64,000 nucleotides of DNA from NCBI RefSeq assembly GCF_000238295.3, contig NZ_AHCD03000043.1:186001-250000 (forward strand), in the 5' to 3' direction. Positions 44,972-53,693 of this stretch are shown in pieces. The stretch is from Pseudoalteromonas rubra. Its GTDB lineage: Bacteria > Pseudomonadota > Gammaproteobacteria > Enterobacterales > Alteromonadaceae. Position 1 is the first letter of the stretch, and every line of letters begins with the position of its first letter. A program made the position numbers and the translations under genes. Below the pieces are notes generated by a model. It ran no database searches and had not been told where the DNA came from. It saw only the letters and a list, made by a program, of their open reading frames with translations.

Positions 44972-46948
44972 ATGCTACAGGATTATTATCACAATTATGA
45001 TAAAGCCAATGGCTATGAGCGGCTGCTGTTTCGTTCCGGGCGTGGTTTGCAAAGCCGAGAGCTGAATGATTTACAATCTCAGGTACAGCATCAGGTCAAA
45101 GGCGTTGCCGATGTGTTGCTCAAGGATGGCGATTTAGTGTCCGGCGGAGATGTCGTGATAGACGCCGTATCCGGTGAGGTTCAGCTGAGCGCGGCCCAGG
45201 TATATCTGGACGGTCACATCAGAGACATACCCTCAGCCACTTTCACGATTGCGCTGCAAGGTGGTGTGGATATAGGTGTCTGGCTAACTCACCGTGTTGT
45301 GACGGAAGTTGAAGATCCATCGCTCAGAGATCCGGCCGTCAATGCCCTCAACTATGATGAACCTGGCGCTGCCCGATTGCAGCAGCATTGTCAGTGGGGA
45401 CTGCGAGAGGATGCTCTAGCAGGGGAGGATGCGTTTTATCCTGTACACCGCATTGAAGATGGGGTGCTGATCATCAAGCAAGCACCGCCTCAGCTGGATG
45501 CGGTGACTCAGGCACTGGCCCGTTACGACCGCGAAGCCAATGGCGGTAGCTATGTTGTTGAAGGCATGGCGCTGAGTTATCGTGACCGCGAAGCGGATCA
45601 GCAGGTCTTCAGCCTGCAAGAGGGTAAGGCGCATATTCAGGGTTATGAAGTGGCCTTTGATACTGCCCGCAGCACTGCCTTTGACTGGGATCCGGATATT
45701 GGCACAGTTCGGGAGGAGCCTAAGGCCTTTATCAGTGTACCGGCATCGGACGATGGCGCACGCAGTATGCGGGTTGACCTGGACTTCTTTCCGGTGAAAG
45801 CCGTAGAAGAAGTGAATGTCAGCATCGAAAAAAGCGCGATATTGACTCGAGCTCAACTGGCAGGTGGTGAGGATCTGCTTCCGGATGAATCAGTACTGGA
45901 GATCCTGAGTGTGACGCAGGGAGAGACGACCTTTGTTGCCGGCGTTGATTTTCTTTTCTTACGGAATCACATCAGCTGGCAGCTCAGTGGTGCGGAACCT
46001 GCTCCTGGCAGTCAGTTTGAGGTGCAATACCGCTTCCGTACTCAGGTGGCAATTGAACATGATGAGTTTGGTTTTACCCTGCAAAAGCAGCAGCCACAGG
46101 GAGAGCTGGTTGAGAATGCTCTGATCACAGTGGATTATCAATGGTATCGGCCACGCATTGATCTTGTGGTGCTGGACCGCTTTGGTCAGCTCAAGCGCAT
46201 TAAAGGACAACCGGCACATCAGCTGCCCGTCGCGCCAAAAGTACCGGCCAATCATCTGCCGCTGGCGCAGGTGAGTCAGAGCTGGTTTACCGATCAGGCA
46301 CCGGAGATCGAAAACCTTGCGGTCAGGGCCGTGTCTATGTCTGAGCTGGAACAAATGCAGTCTCAGATCAGTGATTTATATCAGTTGCTGGCAATTGAAC
46401 GTTTGCGTAATGATGCTAACAGTGAGGAATCTGCCAGTAAGTTCGGCGTATTTGTCGATCCTTTCATTGATGATGATATGCGTGATGCCGGCATTGAACA
46501 AACGGCAGCGATTGTCGATGGTGAGCTCATTTTACCCCTGAGCGCCGATATCGTTGAACTGCCTTTGCCGAGCGGTAATGTACTGACCTTGCCTTATGAA
46601 CTTGAAGACGTGCTGGCGCAAACCAAACAAACTGGCAGCATGAAGGTCAACCCTTATCAGGCAGTAGAACCTATTCCTGCCACGGTGCGTTTGACACCCA
46701 GTGTCGACCATTGGACCCAGACAAGCCGCAGCTGGACCAGCCCAATCACCCGACGTTTTGATATCGGCCGGGGACTGCGCAGGTTAACGCGCACACGCAC
46801 CAGCACTCAGGTACTGAGCCGCACCACGCGCCAGGCTCAATTCATGCGTTCACGTTGGGTGAACTTTACTATTTCCGGATTTGGTCCGCAGGAAACCCTG
46901 GAGCGGGTGACCTTTGATGGGATCAGTGTCCAGGCTCAGGAGGTTTAA
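44972..46948 (+). CDS. DUF4815-type tail protein, cassette 3
   Basis: A 658-residue protein. The N-terminus (YYHNYDKANGYERLLFRSG, then GRGLQSRELNDLQS) and the following beta-rich segment match what I know as DUF4815, found in tail/fibre genes of several phages. The C-terminal part has an R-rich stretch (RRFDIGRGLRRLTRTRT region). Its presence next to gpI3 marks cassette 3 as a different architecture. It overlaps the next gene by one base (TAATG). Role: probable baseplate-proximal fibre shaft. Confidence 0.7.
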   Translation: MLQDYYHNYDKANGYERLLFRSGRGLQSRELNDLQSQVQHQVKGVADVLLKDGDLVSGGDVVIDAVSGEVQLSAAQVYLDGHIRDIPSATFTIALQGGVDIGVWLTHRVVTEVEDPSLRDPAVNALNYDEPGAARLQQHCQWGLREDALAGEDAFYPVHRIEDGVLIIKQAPPQLDAVTQALARYDREANGGSYVVEGMALSYRDREADQQVFSLQEGKAHIQGYEVAFDTARSTAFDWDPDIGTVREEPKAFISVPASDDGARSMRVDLDFFPVKAVEEVNVSIEKSAILTRAQLAGGEDLLPDESVLEILSVTQGETTFVAGVDFLFLRNHISWQLSGAEPAPGSQFEVQYRFRTQVAIEHDEFGFTLQKQQPQGELVENALITVDYQWYRPRIDLVVLDRFGQLKRIKGQPAHQLPVAPKVPANHLPLAQVSQSWFTDQAPEIENLAVRAVSMSELEQMQSQISDLYQLLAIERLRNDANSEESASKFGVFVDPFIDDDMRDAGIEQTAAIVDGELILPLSADIVELPLPSGNVLTLPYELEDVLAQTKQTGSMKVNPYQAVEPIPATVRLTPSVDHWTQTSRSWTSPITRRFDIGRGLRRLTRTRTSTQVLSRTTRQAQFMRSRWVNFTISGFGPQETLERVTFDGISVQAQEV

Positions 46949-48135
46949 TGATCAAGGCAGACAGCAACGGCCAGATACGTGGTCGTTTTTTGATCCCAGG
47001 CAATGTGCCGGTAGGCAGTAAAGATGTGCGTTTCATCGGTGCGAAAGACTCGATGGGACAGGCGCGTTATACCGGCAATGCCACTATTCGTAGCGAAACG
47101 GTACGCCGTATCAATTCAATTGTGACGGTGCGTTATGACCCACTAGCGCAAACCTTCACCTTGCCAGAGCGCCGCTTTATAGCCGCCGTTGAGTTGTGGT
47201 TTAAAAAGACCGGTGAGGAAGCAGTCCGCGTGCAGATCCGCGAAACCGAACTGGGGATCCCCAACCAGACAGTGCTGGCTGAGGCCACATTAGAGCAAGG
47301 CGACATTAAACTTGGGGGTGAACCGACCTTGTTTGAGTTTACTCCGGTGTCGCTTAATGCTGGTGAAGAATACGCGATAGTGGTGCTCACGGATGGTGAC
47401 GAGCATGAAGTGGCGATTGCTGAACTGGGTAAGTTTGACAGCGACAGTGGATGGGTAACCAGCCAGCCTTATCAGGTCGGCGTGTTGCTGTCTTCAAGTA
47501 ATGCGTCAACCTGGACGCCGCACCAGAATCGCGATCTGGCGTTTCGCCTTAAAGCGGCGCGCTTTACGCAAACAGAAAGTCAGGTGGCTTTGGGCGAGGT
47601 GGCGCTGGATGGCCACACAGACTTGCTTGCTCTGGCTGTTGCAGAGCGCCCCGGGAGTGACACCCAACTACAACTTGAGTTTTCAGGCGAAAGCACGGGC
47701 ACGTTCAGCTTACAGGAATTGCAGTCCGTCCGGCTAGCTAACAAAGCCACAGAAATAATTAATGTCAGTGCCAGGCTGACCGGCACCGAGACCCAGTCTC
47801 CGGTATTGTTTGAAAGCGTCCAGGCTGCACTGGGCACCGTGGCGGAGCAGGCCGATTACGTGACCCGGGCGATCCCCTGTGAAGAGGATGGCAGTCTTAA
47901 AGTGAGTTTTGAAGCCCAGCTACCAGGGGTTGCGAAAGTCACGGTACTGATTGAGCAGGGCGACAGCTGGCTTGAAGTGCCGCTGAAATCGACACAGGCC
48001 GCGGATGAAGGCTGGCAGCTGTGTCATTACCAGCTGGATAACCTGACTGAGCGCAGTGCCCGGGTAAAATTATTGCTTTCTGGCAGCCATACGGAGCGTC
48101 CCAGAGTGCGCGCTTTACGGTCATTTTCTATCTAA
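46948..48135 (+). CDS. Tail/fibre structural protein with DPLAQTF motif, cassette 3
   Basis: A 395-residue beta-rich protein. The segment YDPLAQTFTLPERRFIAAVELWF (about 64-86) resembles a motif common in fibre/baseplate proteins of myophages. FLIPGNVPVGSKDVRF near the N-terminus also fits. The gene is coupled to the DUF4815 gene. The rest of the protein has no motif I can name. Expected to be part of the same fibre. Confidence 0.65.
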   Translation: MIKADSNGQIRGRFLIPGNVPVGSKDVRFIGAKDSMGQARYTGNATIRSETVRRINSIVTVRYDPLAQTFTLPERRFIAAVELWFKKTGEEAVRVQIRETELGIPNQTVLAEATLEQGDIKLGGEPTLFEFTPVSLNAGEEYAIVVLTDGDEHEVAIAELGKFDSDSGWVTSQPYQVGVLLSSSNASTWTPHQNRDLAFRLKAARFTQTESQVALGEVALDGHTDLLALAVAERPGSDTQLQLEFSGESTGTFSLQELQSVRLANKATEIINVSARLTGTETQSPVLFESVQAALGTVAEQADYVTRAIPCEEDGSLKVSFEAQLPGVAKVTVLIEQGDSWLEVPLKSTQAADEGWQLCHYQLDNLTERSARVKLLLSGSHTERPRVRALRSFSI

Positions 48136-48144
48136 GGAGGCGGT

Positions 48145-48363
48145 ATGCATAATCCACTTACCCCGCATTTTTCACTGCCTCTGCCGCATCCGGACAATTT
48201 GCTGCAACAAGATGTAGTGCGGCTGGCTAATGCCCTGACGGCAGTAGACACGCAGTTATTTCAGCAACAGCACATTCAACAGCAACAGTATCTTGCGGTG
48301 CAGGAAAAGCTGCGTCGCAGCCGCCTGAACCAGCTATTAGGTGAACCCCTGCTTGCGCTGTAG
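48145..48363 (+). CDS. Small fibre-linked protein, cassette 3
   Basis: A 72-residue protein starting with FSLPLPHPDNLLQQDVVRLAN followed by a Gln-rich coiled-coil-like helix. The LPhPxN..xxDVxRL pattern is seen at the base of some phage fibres. GGAGGCGGT precedes the ATG. It may connect the shaft to the tip encoded next. Confidence 0.55.
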   Translation: MHNPLTPHFSLPLPHPDNLLQQDVVRLANALTAVDTQLFQQQHIQQQQYLAVQEKLRRSRLNQLLGEPLLAL

Positions 48364-48408
48364 TGCAGGCCCCTTCATTTACTTTCTAAATCATTCAACG
48401 AGGAATTT

Positions 48409-49878
48409 ATGGCAAGTATACAAACTGCCGTGCAGGTCATGGTCGACAAACTGGTCGCCGACATGCAAGGCGAACAACCGCTTAGTGCCGAAGAACAGGC
48501 GCTGGTCAGTAATGCAATCACCAAACTGGCCGATAACGAAAAACTGGAACAGGCTGTTGTGGCCGTGGCAGAATCGCATATTGATGAGGCCACCACAGCA
48601 CTACAGCAGGCAGCTCAGGTGGGCCAAACCAGCCTGCAACAGGCAGCACAGACACTCAATGACAATGGCACCACGCTTGAAGGCAAAGCGACAAAACTGG
48701 ATCAGCTGGATGCTATGGCGCCGAGCCTGGCACGAGTTGAGGCATTGCAGGGACGGGCTTTTACCAATCAAATACGACCGTTGTTTGGGATTAATTCGAT
48801 AGAAACAAATCACACTTCAGCCAACTATGCGCGTACCACTTCGGTATTTGCAGTCTATGACCACAGTGGCGAAACGTTTCTAGTCAGACCCTGCTTCACT
48901 TATAACAACAGCTATGAGCAAAGCCGGCTGGAGTACTTAAAGCTATTCGCTGATGGAAGTGGCAGAAGCATTACACATAGCAGCTTTGTACACGCAAATT
49001 CGTTTGCACAAAACCCGACGAGTACGACTTATCTTTATGGTGCCAGCGCTTATTTACCACTGGGCAGTAAAGACAATCCGGCGGATATTGAGTATGACAT
49101 TGTCTATAGTACTCAGGACTCTCAGGCTACTGGAGTGGTAAACTATGGGGGGGTCTACGTTCGTTCGCAAGGCTTTACGTCAATGAGTAAGCCTAAAAAA
49201 AACCTGAATGCGACGGATCAATATGGTGTTCCTTCCATCACCAGTCATAGCTACGCTGATGTAGCAGTATTGTACGACAATCAGAAGCATTGCCTGCTTA
49301 TGGTCGACGAAAACACGTCTTTACTGATTGAAAAATATCGTGATGGAAACGTTATCACTACGACAGCTATTGCGAACGAGTCAGAACTACAGGCATATGT
49401 GGACAACGGTGATTTTACTACGGTTAAAATGATACATCATTACCTGAATTACCCATATGGTATCAGACGCTTAACAGGCCAGGAAGCACAGCTGAGTCAA
49501 TCTTGGGATTATTATGGGTATTTCGGTGTATTTAACAATACAGTGAAAATGGGAGGGAGTCGCTACTGCGCGCATTATCGCTTTACACCTGAACTAAAAT
49601 TAGAACCCGTAAACTATTTCTTTATGAATAGCTCTCGGGCGGCTACAACTTCAGGGAATGCAACTGGCACCGGAGAGGCTACCGTGGCACTTGAGAGTAT
49701 GTCAGGTGAGTTATTGGGTATGTACTCTTATCGCTCAGAACCAGATACGGCGGGGTATCATGGTGGCATAATGGCCAATGCCATTATGTGTATCAATCCA
49801 TATAGTCACACAGGGGTGATTAATGAGCACTTCACCCACAATTATCACGGCCTCGGCCGTACTTGTCGCGCATTTTAA
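48409..49878 (+). CDS. Fibre tip protein, cassette 3
   Basis: A 489-residue protein, the longest tip here. The first 110 residues are helical with Ala/Gln/Glu heptads (QTAVQVMVDKLVADMQ onward), then a large beta-rich domain rich in Ser/Tyr/Asn begins around residue 120. The C-terminus (SHTGVINEHFTHNYHGLGR) is Gly/His-rich. The domain is not recognised. Position before a chaperone-like gene supports the tip role. GAGGAATTT precedes the ATG. Confidence 0.7.
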   Translation: MASIQTAVQVMVDKLVADMQGEQPLSAEEQALVSNAITKLADNEKLEQAVVAVAESHIDEATTALQQAAQVGQTSLQQAAQTLNDNGTTLEGKATKLDQLDAMAPSLARVEALQGRAFTNQIRPLFGINSIETNHTSANYARTTSVFAVYDHSGETFLVRPCFTYNNSYEQSRLEYLKLFADGSGRSITHSSFVHANSFAQNPTSTTYLYGASAYLPLGSKDNPADIEYDIVYSTQDSQATGVVNYGGVYVRSQGFTSMSKPKKNLNATDQYGVPSITSHSYADVAVLYDNQKHCLLMVDENTSLLIEKYRDGNVITTTAIANESELQAYVDNGDFTTVKMIHHYLNYPYGIRRLTGQEAQLSQSWDYYGYFGVFNNTVKMGGSRYCAHYRFTPELKLEPVNYFFMNSSRAATTSGNATGTGEATVALESMSGELLGMYSYRSEPDTAGYHGGIMANAIMCINPYSHTGVINEHFTHNYHGLGRTCRAF

Positions 49879-49887
49879 GGAGAGATC

Positions 49888-50313
49888 ATGAGTTGCGAAT
49901 ATTTTGCCGATAAAGGCATGAAGATTGAAGGGAACTACTGGCTGGTGCATCCGCAGACGGGCGAAGCCTGGAATGATGAGTCTGCAGCCGCCTTTATTGC
50001 TGGTTATGTGCCGCCGCACCTTAGTGAAGATGCTATTGCTTCACGCAAGGCCGTGATGATCGGCGAGATCAAACGTGCTGTGTATGATTGTCTGGAAGCG
50101 CAGCTGTGGCGTGTCACCAAAGCGCATGAGCGAGTGCAGCTCGCACACCTGGGTGGCTCAGAGGTAGAAAGAACAGAGGCAAACGATGCTTATAAGGCAG
50201 AGTTGGAAAAGCGTGAAGCGCTGCGTCAAAGAAGTGATGAGGCGGAGTTACAGGTCGCGGATCTGACATCCATCGACGCGCTGGACGCATTTTCTTTCAA
50301 AGCTGAACTGTGA
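49888..50313 (+). CDS. Fibre assembly chaperone candidate, cassette 3
   Basis: A 141-residue protein with an N-terminal alpha/beta part (YFADKGMKIEGNYWLVHPQTG) and a long Glu/Arg/Ala-rich helical C-terminus. It follows the tip gene after 9 bases with AAGGAGAG, the place where chaperones lie in the other cassettes. Sequence is unlike them. It ends cassette 3 and is followed by the tandem-repeat region. Confidence 0.6.
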   Translation: MSCEYFADKGMKIEGNYWLVHPQTGEAWNDESAAAFIAGYVPPHLSEDAIASRKAVMIGEIKRAVYDCLEAQLWRVTKAHERVQLAHLGGSEVERTEANDAYKAELEKREALRQRSDEAELQVADLTSIDALDAFSFKAEL

Positions 50314-50468
50314 TACCAGGCTATTTGCATAAAAAGGTAGGAAAAAGTTCAATCCGGTCAGAATTGACCGGTTTTCTTCCCTTTAAATCAGTAAGATACA
50401 CCTAAGCTTGAGAAAGTTAAGTCAAGAGATACAGTAAGCTGTCAGAGAACAGCAAGATTCCGCAAGTT

Positions 50469-50507
50469 AAAAACCACCGGCTCACAATAATGAGCGGTGG
50501 TTTTTTT
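50469..50507. terminator. Bidirectional terminator in repeat unit 1
   Basis: AAAAACCACCGGCTCA and TGAGCGGTGGTTTTTTT pair with one bulged G. It would end the cassette 3 transcript. Confidence 0.85.
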
Positions 50508-50660
50508 ATGTCCGAATCCGGAGGGTTTGCTGTGTCGAGTTTAAACCGGTCAAAGTTGACCGTTTTTAATCTCAGGAAATCAGTAAGATACACCTAAGCT
50601 TGAGAAAGCTAAGTCAAGAGATACTGTAAGCTGTTAGAGAACAGCAAGATCCCGCAAGTT

Positions 50661-50699
50661 AAAAACCACCGGCTCAGAATGATGCACGGTGGTTTTTTT
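50661..50699. terminator. Terminator in repeat unit 2
   Basis: Same hairpin as at 50469, 192 bases later. The core ACCACCG/CGGTGGT and T-run are kept, but the inner arm changed (GCTCA opposite TGCAC), shortening the stem. Confidence 0.8.
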
Positions 50700-50852
50700 A
50701 TGTCTGAACCTGGCGGGTTTACTGTGTCGATTTTAAACCGGTCAAAGTTGACCGTTTTTAATCACTAAAAATCAGTAAGATATACCTAAGCTTGAGAAAG
50801 CTAAGTCAAGAGATACAGTGCGCTGTCAGAGAACAGCAAGATCCCGCAAGCG

Positions 50853-50891
50853 AAAAACCACCGGCTCACAATGATGAGCGGTGGTTTTTTT
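50853..50891. terminator. Terminator in repeat unit 3
   Basis: Full-strength version of the same hairpin with T-run, 192 bases after the second. Confidence 0.85.
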
Positions 50892-51024
50892 ATGCCTGAA
50901 CCTGGCGGGTTTACTGTGTCGAGTTTAAACCGGTCAAAGTTGACCGTTTTTACTCCCAGGAAATCAGTAAGATACACCTAAGCTTGAGAAAGCTAACGAA
51001 AGATTAATACGTACTTCCCGTGAT

Positions 51025-51071
51025 AAACCCGATGCGATTCTGCCTCATGCAGTGCCAAGTCGGGTTTTTTT
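51025..51071 (+). terminator. Unrelated terminator after the array
   Basis: AAACCCGA and TCGGGTTT enclose a 27-base loop and lead into a run of seven T. It is the last of four terminator-like hairpins before gpJ4. Confidence 0.75.
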
Positions 51072-51101
51072 ATAACTTAATTTTGTAAGACAGAGGATGA
51101 G

Positions 51102-51983
51102 ATGAGCCAATTTGCGACACCAGACCTGTCCCGGGTGCCTTTACCTGAGCTGTTACAGGATGTGGACTTCGAGCAAGAGTTTAAGAAAATCAAACAGCGC
51201 TTTTTAACCACGCATCCTCACTATGGCGATGCGTTGGCGCTTGAAAGTGACCCGTTGACCGCCTTGTTACAAACGCTGGCTTATCAGCAAGTCTTGCATA
51301 CTCAACAGGCAAACGATGCGGTTCGGGGTGTGATGCTGGCAACGGCCAGTGGTGCAGACCTGGATGCCATCGCCTCACGTTATAACCTTTTGCGCGGCGA
51401 CGCTGAGAGTGATAGCCGGTTTCGCCAGCGTATTCAGCTGGCCTTTGACGGTTTGAATACCGCAGGCAGTGCCTCGGCTTATATCTTTCATGCTTTGTCA
51501 CTTGATACGCGCATTCGTGATGTCACCGTGTCCAGTCCGGCCCCCTGTGACATTGCCCTGACCATTCTCAGCACTGAAGGAGATGGCACGCCATCTCAGG
51601 CATTGCTTGAGAACGTAGGTAAACACTTTGCTGCCCAGGGATGGGAGCACCAGGGGGGGTCACAAGTGAGGCCTCTGGGCGATCGGGTCACCGTTCATGC
51701 TGCAGAAGTTGTGCCTTTTACCGTGAAGGCAGAGCTGGTGGTATTACCGGGGCCGTCTGCTAATGCCATCCGTCAGGCTGCCGAGGCCGCATTACAAGAT
51801 TATCTGGTGAGCCGTCAGGCGCTTGGGAAAAAAGTGACCCGGGCCGGGCTGTTTGCCGCGCTACATCGTGAAGGGGTAGAGGAGGTTAATTTGTTGTCTC
51901 CTGCAAGCAATGTATCCGTCACGGATGTGCAGTCGGCTTGGTGTGAACACGCACAGGTGACTGTGGTGGTGAAAGATGAATGA
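51102..51983 (+). CDS. Baseplate wedge protein gpJ, cassette 4
   Basis: A 293-residue gpJ paralog with ESDPLTALLQTLAYQQVLHTQQ, SGADLDAIASRYNLLR and ESDSRFRQRIQLAFDGLNTAG. It is closest to gpJ2 by eye but diverged. AGACAGAGG precedes the ATG. It lies downstream of four terminator-like hairpins, so it should have its own promoter or need antitermination. It overlaps gpI4 by 8 bases. Confidence 0.88.
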   Translation: MSQFATPDLSRVPLPELLQDVDFEQEFKKIKQRFLTTHPHYGDALALESDPLTALLQTLAYQQVLHTQQANDAVRGVMLATASGADLDAIASRYNLLRGDAESDSRFRQRIQLAFDGLNTAGSASAYIFHALSLDTRIRDVTVSSPAPCDIALTILSTEGDGTPSQALLENVGKHFAAQGWEHQGGSQVRPLGDRVTVHAAEVVPFTVKAELVVLPGPSANAIRQAAEAALQDYLVSRQALGKKVTRAGLFAALHREGVEEVNLLSPASNVSVTDVQSAWCEHAQVTVVVKDE

Positions 51984-53103
51984 ATTATTACCAGGTAGCG
52001 CATCAGCACTGAGCCGGGCCGTTGCCCAACAGATGACAAAACCAGGCAAAGTCAGGTCATTACTGCTGGATACACTGGATATCAGTAACAGGACCCAGAC
52101 TGAGCGCCAGCGACTTGCAACGCAGTGGCAGCTCGATGCGATGACTAACAGTGCTTTTTTTGCTGCGGATATCAATCAGCTGCTCACTGTGGTTTGGGAC
52201 AGCACCCTTTGCCCGGTGGCAAAGCTCACTGAACTTGCCCGGGCACTTAACATCCCCAATCTGGATGATATTTCGGATGAACAGGCGCTGCGTCGCAGTG
52301 TGCAGGATGCTTGTATTTTGCAGGATATCCGTTTGCTGCTACGCGCGCTATGGGATCCGATGCTCTGCCCCACGCCGTTATTGCCCTGGCTGGCTTGGTC
52401 TATGTCTGTGGATGAGTGGGACGAAGCCTGGTCAGAAGCACTCAAGCGCCAGGTGATCCGCGATGCGTTTACAGTCCATCAATATAAAGGTACGCCCTAC
52501 GCGCTACAAAAAGCACTCGACAGTTTAAACATTGCTACTGAGATCAAGGAATGGTGGCAGTCCGAAGGAGCGGACATCCCCTCAGAAGAGGCCATGCCGC
52601 CCGGTACGATTAAAGTGTGGGCATTAGTGAATCAGAATTTGGATGACCATCAGCAAGGACTGCTGACACCCCAGATGTTGAAGAAAATCCACCGGGTGAT
52701 CAACGCGGTCAAGCGTGGGGCCATACATGTCGATTTACAGCTGGGCATTGCACTGAGCGAGTCTGTGGCACCTGTTGGGGCTGTGCAAGCACCGCTCAAC
52801 CTGATTGATCATGAAGCAACAGGCCTGGGTATTACGCCGGATCCGACACAGGGCTCAGTAGCAACTGCTGGGGCAGGACACTTGCTCAATTGCCAGCACT
52901 GGCGTGCACAAGGTGAAGGCCTTACGCCAGACCGAACTGAGGGCGGGATCACAACCTGTGCACTGCTTCACTCATTGAACAGCGCTGATATTGTGGCAGA
53001 AAGCTCGGGTATAACACCTGACCCGACAGCCTGCGAGTTGGCGCTGTTTTCAGGGGGTCATGCTCTGAATATTCAATCTTTTCATTTCCAAGGAGTGACT
53101 TAA
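51976..53103 (+). CDS. Tail protein gpI with duplicated core motif, cassette 4
   Basis: A 375-residue gpI, twice the length of P2 gpI. The Tail_I core LLRALWDPMLCPTPLLPWLAWS (about 116-137) is preceded by a second, similar stretch LLTVVWDSTLCPVAKLTELARAL (about 56-78), a partial internal duplication. The HQYKGTPYALQKALDSLN segment follows the core. The C-terminal 100 residues repeat a GITPDPT/GLTPDRT motif three times, each followed by a LLNCQHW- or LNIQSFH-like strand, suggesting a repeated docking module. It overlaps the next gene by one base. Confidence 0.82.
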   Translation: MNELLPGSASALSRAVAQQMTKPGKVRSLLLDTLDISNRTQTERQRLATQWQLDAMTNSAFFAADINQLLTVVWDSTLCPVAKLTELARALNIPNLDDISDEQALRRSVQDACILQDIRLLLRALWDPMLCPTPLLPWLAWSMSVDEWDEAWSEALKRQVIRDAFTVHQYKGTPYALQKALDSLNIATEIKEWWQSEGADIPSEEAMPPGTIKVWALVNQNLDDHQQGLLTPQMLKKIHRVINAVKRGAIHVDLQLGIALSESVAPVGAVQAPLNLIDHEATGLGITPDPTQGSVATAGAGHLLNCQHWRAQGEGLTPDRTEGGITTCALLHSLNSADIVAESSGITPDPTACELALFSGGHALNIQSFHFQGVT

Positions 53104-53660
53104 TGTCAGCATTAACCTTGCAATTTACTCAAGTGGGGCTGGATGCACTGTTGTCCGCACGCGCCAAAGGCTTTAAAGGGCAGATCAGTCATATGGCCTT
53201 TGGGGACGCAAGCTATACCCCGTCAAAAAATCAAACTACGCTGCGCTCTCAAAAAGAGCTGGTGGAAATTGCCGACTCGGATTACACCGACGGTGAAAGT
53301 AGCAGCCTGAAAGTGGCCGCCAAATTCGAAGCACCGCTGGAGTACCAGATTGGCGAAATTGGCGTGTTTTTGGACTCTGGTGACAAGCTGGCCAATGGTG
53401 AGCCTGACCTGATCTTATTGGGTGTTTACTCTAAGCCGAATACCACGCTGGGATATCGTACGCCTGACGTCAAGGTATTGCAGTGGCTGACCCTGAGCCT
53501 GACGCAATTACCCTCAAACAGTGTTGAGGTAAAACTCGGCGTTGATAACCTCAACCTGATCCTCGATAACGAGCTGGCTGAACTGACCCTAGCCCAGATC
53601 GATACTATGCATCGTCAGATTAAACAAGAATGGCGCCTGACGGCCCTGGAATATGCCTGA
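53103..53660 (+). CDS. Tail-fibre collar/adaptor protein, cassette 4
   Basis: A 185-residue protein closely related in layout to those at 35903 and 41066: FTQVGLDALLSARAKGFKGQI, MAFGDASYTPSKNQTTLRSQKE, IGEIGVFLDSGD and a C-terminal MHRQIKQEWRL helix. It is coupled to gpI4 (TAATG). Expected to hold the tip protein encoded after it. Confidence 0.85.
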   Translation: MSALTLQFTQVGLDALLSARAKGFKGQISHMAFGDASYTPSKNQTTLRSQKELVEIADSDYTDGESSSLKVAAKFEAPLEYQIGEIGVFLDSGDKLANGEPDLILLGVYSKPNTTLGYRTPDVKVLQWLTLSLTQLPSNSVEVKLGVDNLNLILDNELAELTLAQIDTMHRQIKQEWRLTALEYA

Positions 53661-53693
53661 TGAAAGAGACTTACAAAGTTCAAAGGAGACTAT

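Larger units (their letters stand above)
50354..51000. repeat. 192-bp tandem repeat array with hairpins
   Basis: The unit begins with the dyad CGGTCAA-TTGACCG (50355, 50547, 50739 and 50931, exact 192-base spacing), followed by CAGTAAGATACACCTAAGC (50389, 50581, 50773 and 50965), CTTGAGAAAGCTAAGTCAAG, GCTGTCAGAGAACAGC and a strong terminator-like hairpin ACCACCGGCTCA...TGAGCGGTGGT with T7. Three units are complete; a fourth is cut off after the CTTGAGAAAGCTAA segment. No protein frame is shared between units. The array fills the gap between cassettes 3 and 4; the flanks 50314-50353 and 51001-51101 hold no gene. It could encode tandem small RNAs, insulate transcripts or serve as a recombination site. 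Confidence 0.85.

Noticed and set aside
50556..50600. Promoter TTGACC ... TAAGAT inside each 192-bp unit
   Set aside because: The spacing is 22 bases in all four units, too long for a normal sigma-70 promoter; the TTGACC is one arm of the dyad.
50354..51000. CRISPR array
   Set aside because: The 192-base units are repeated along their whole length with no unique spacers of constant size.
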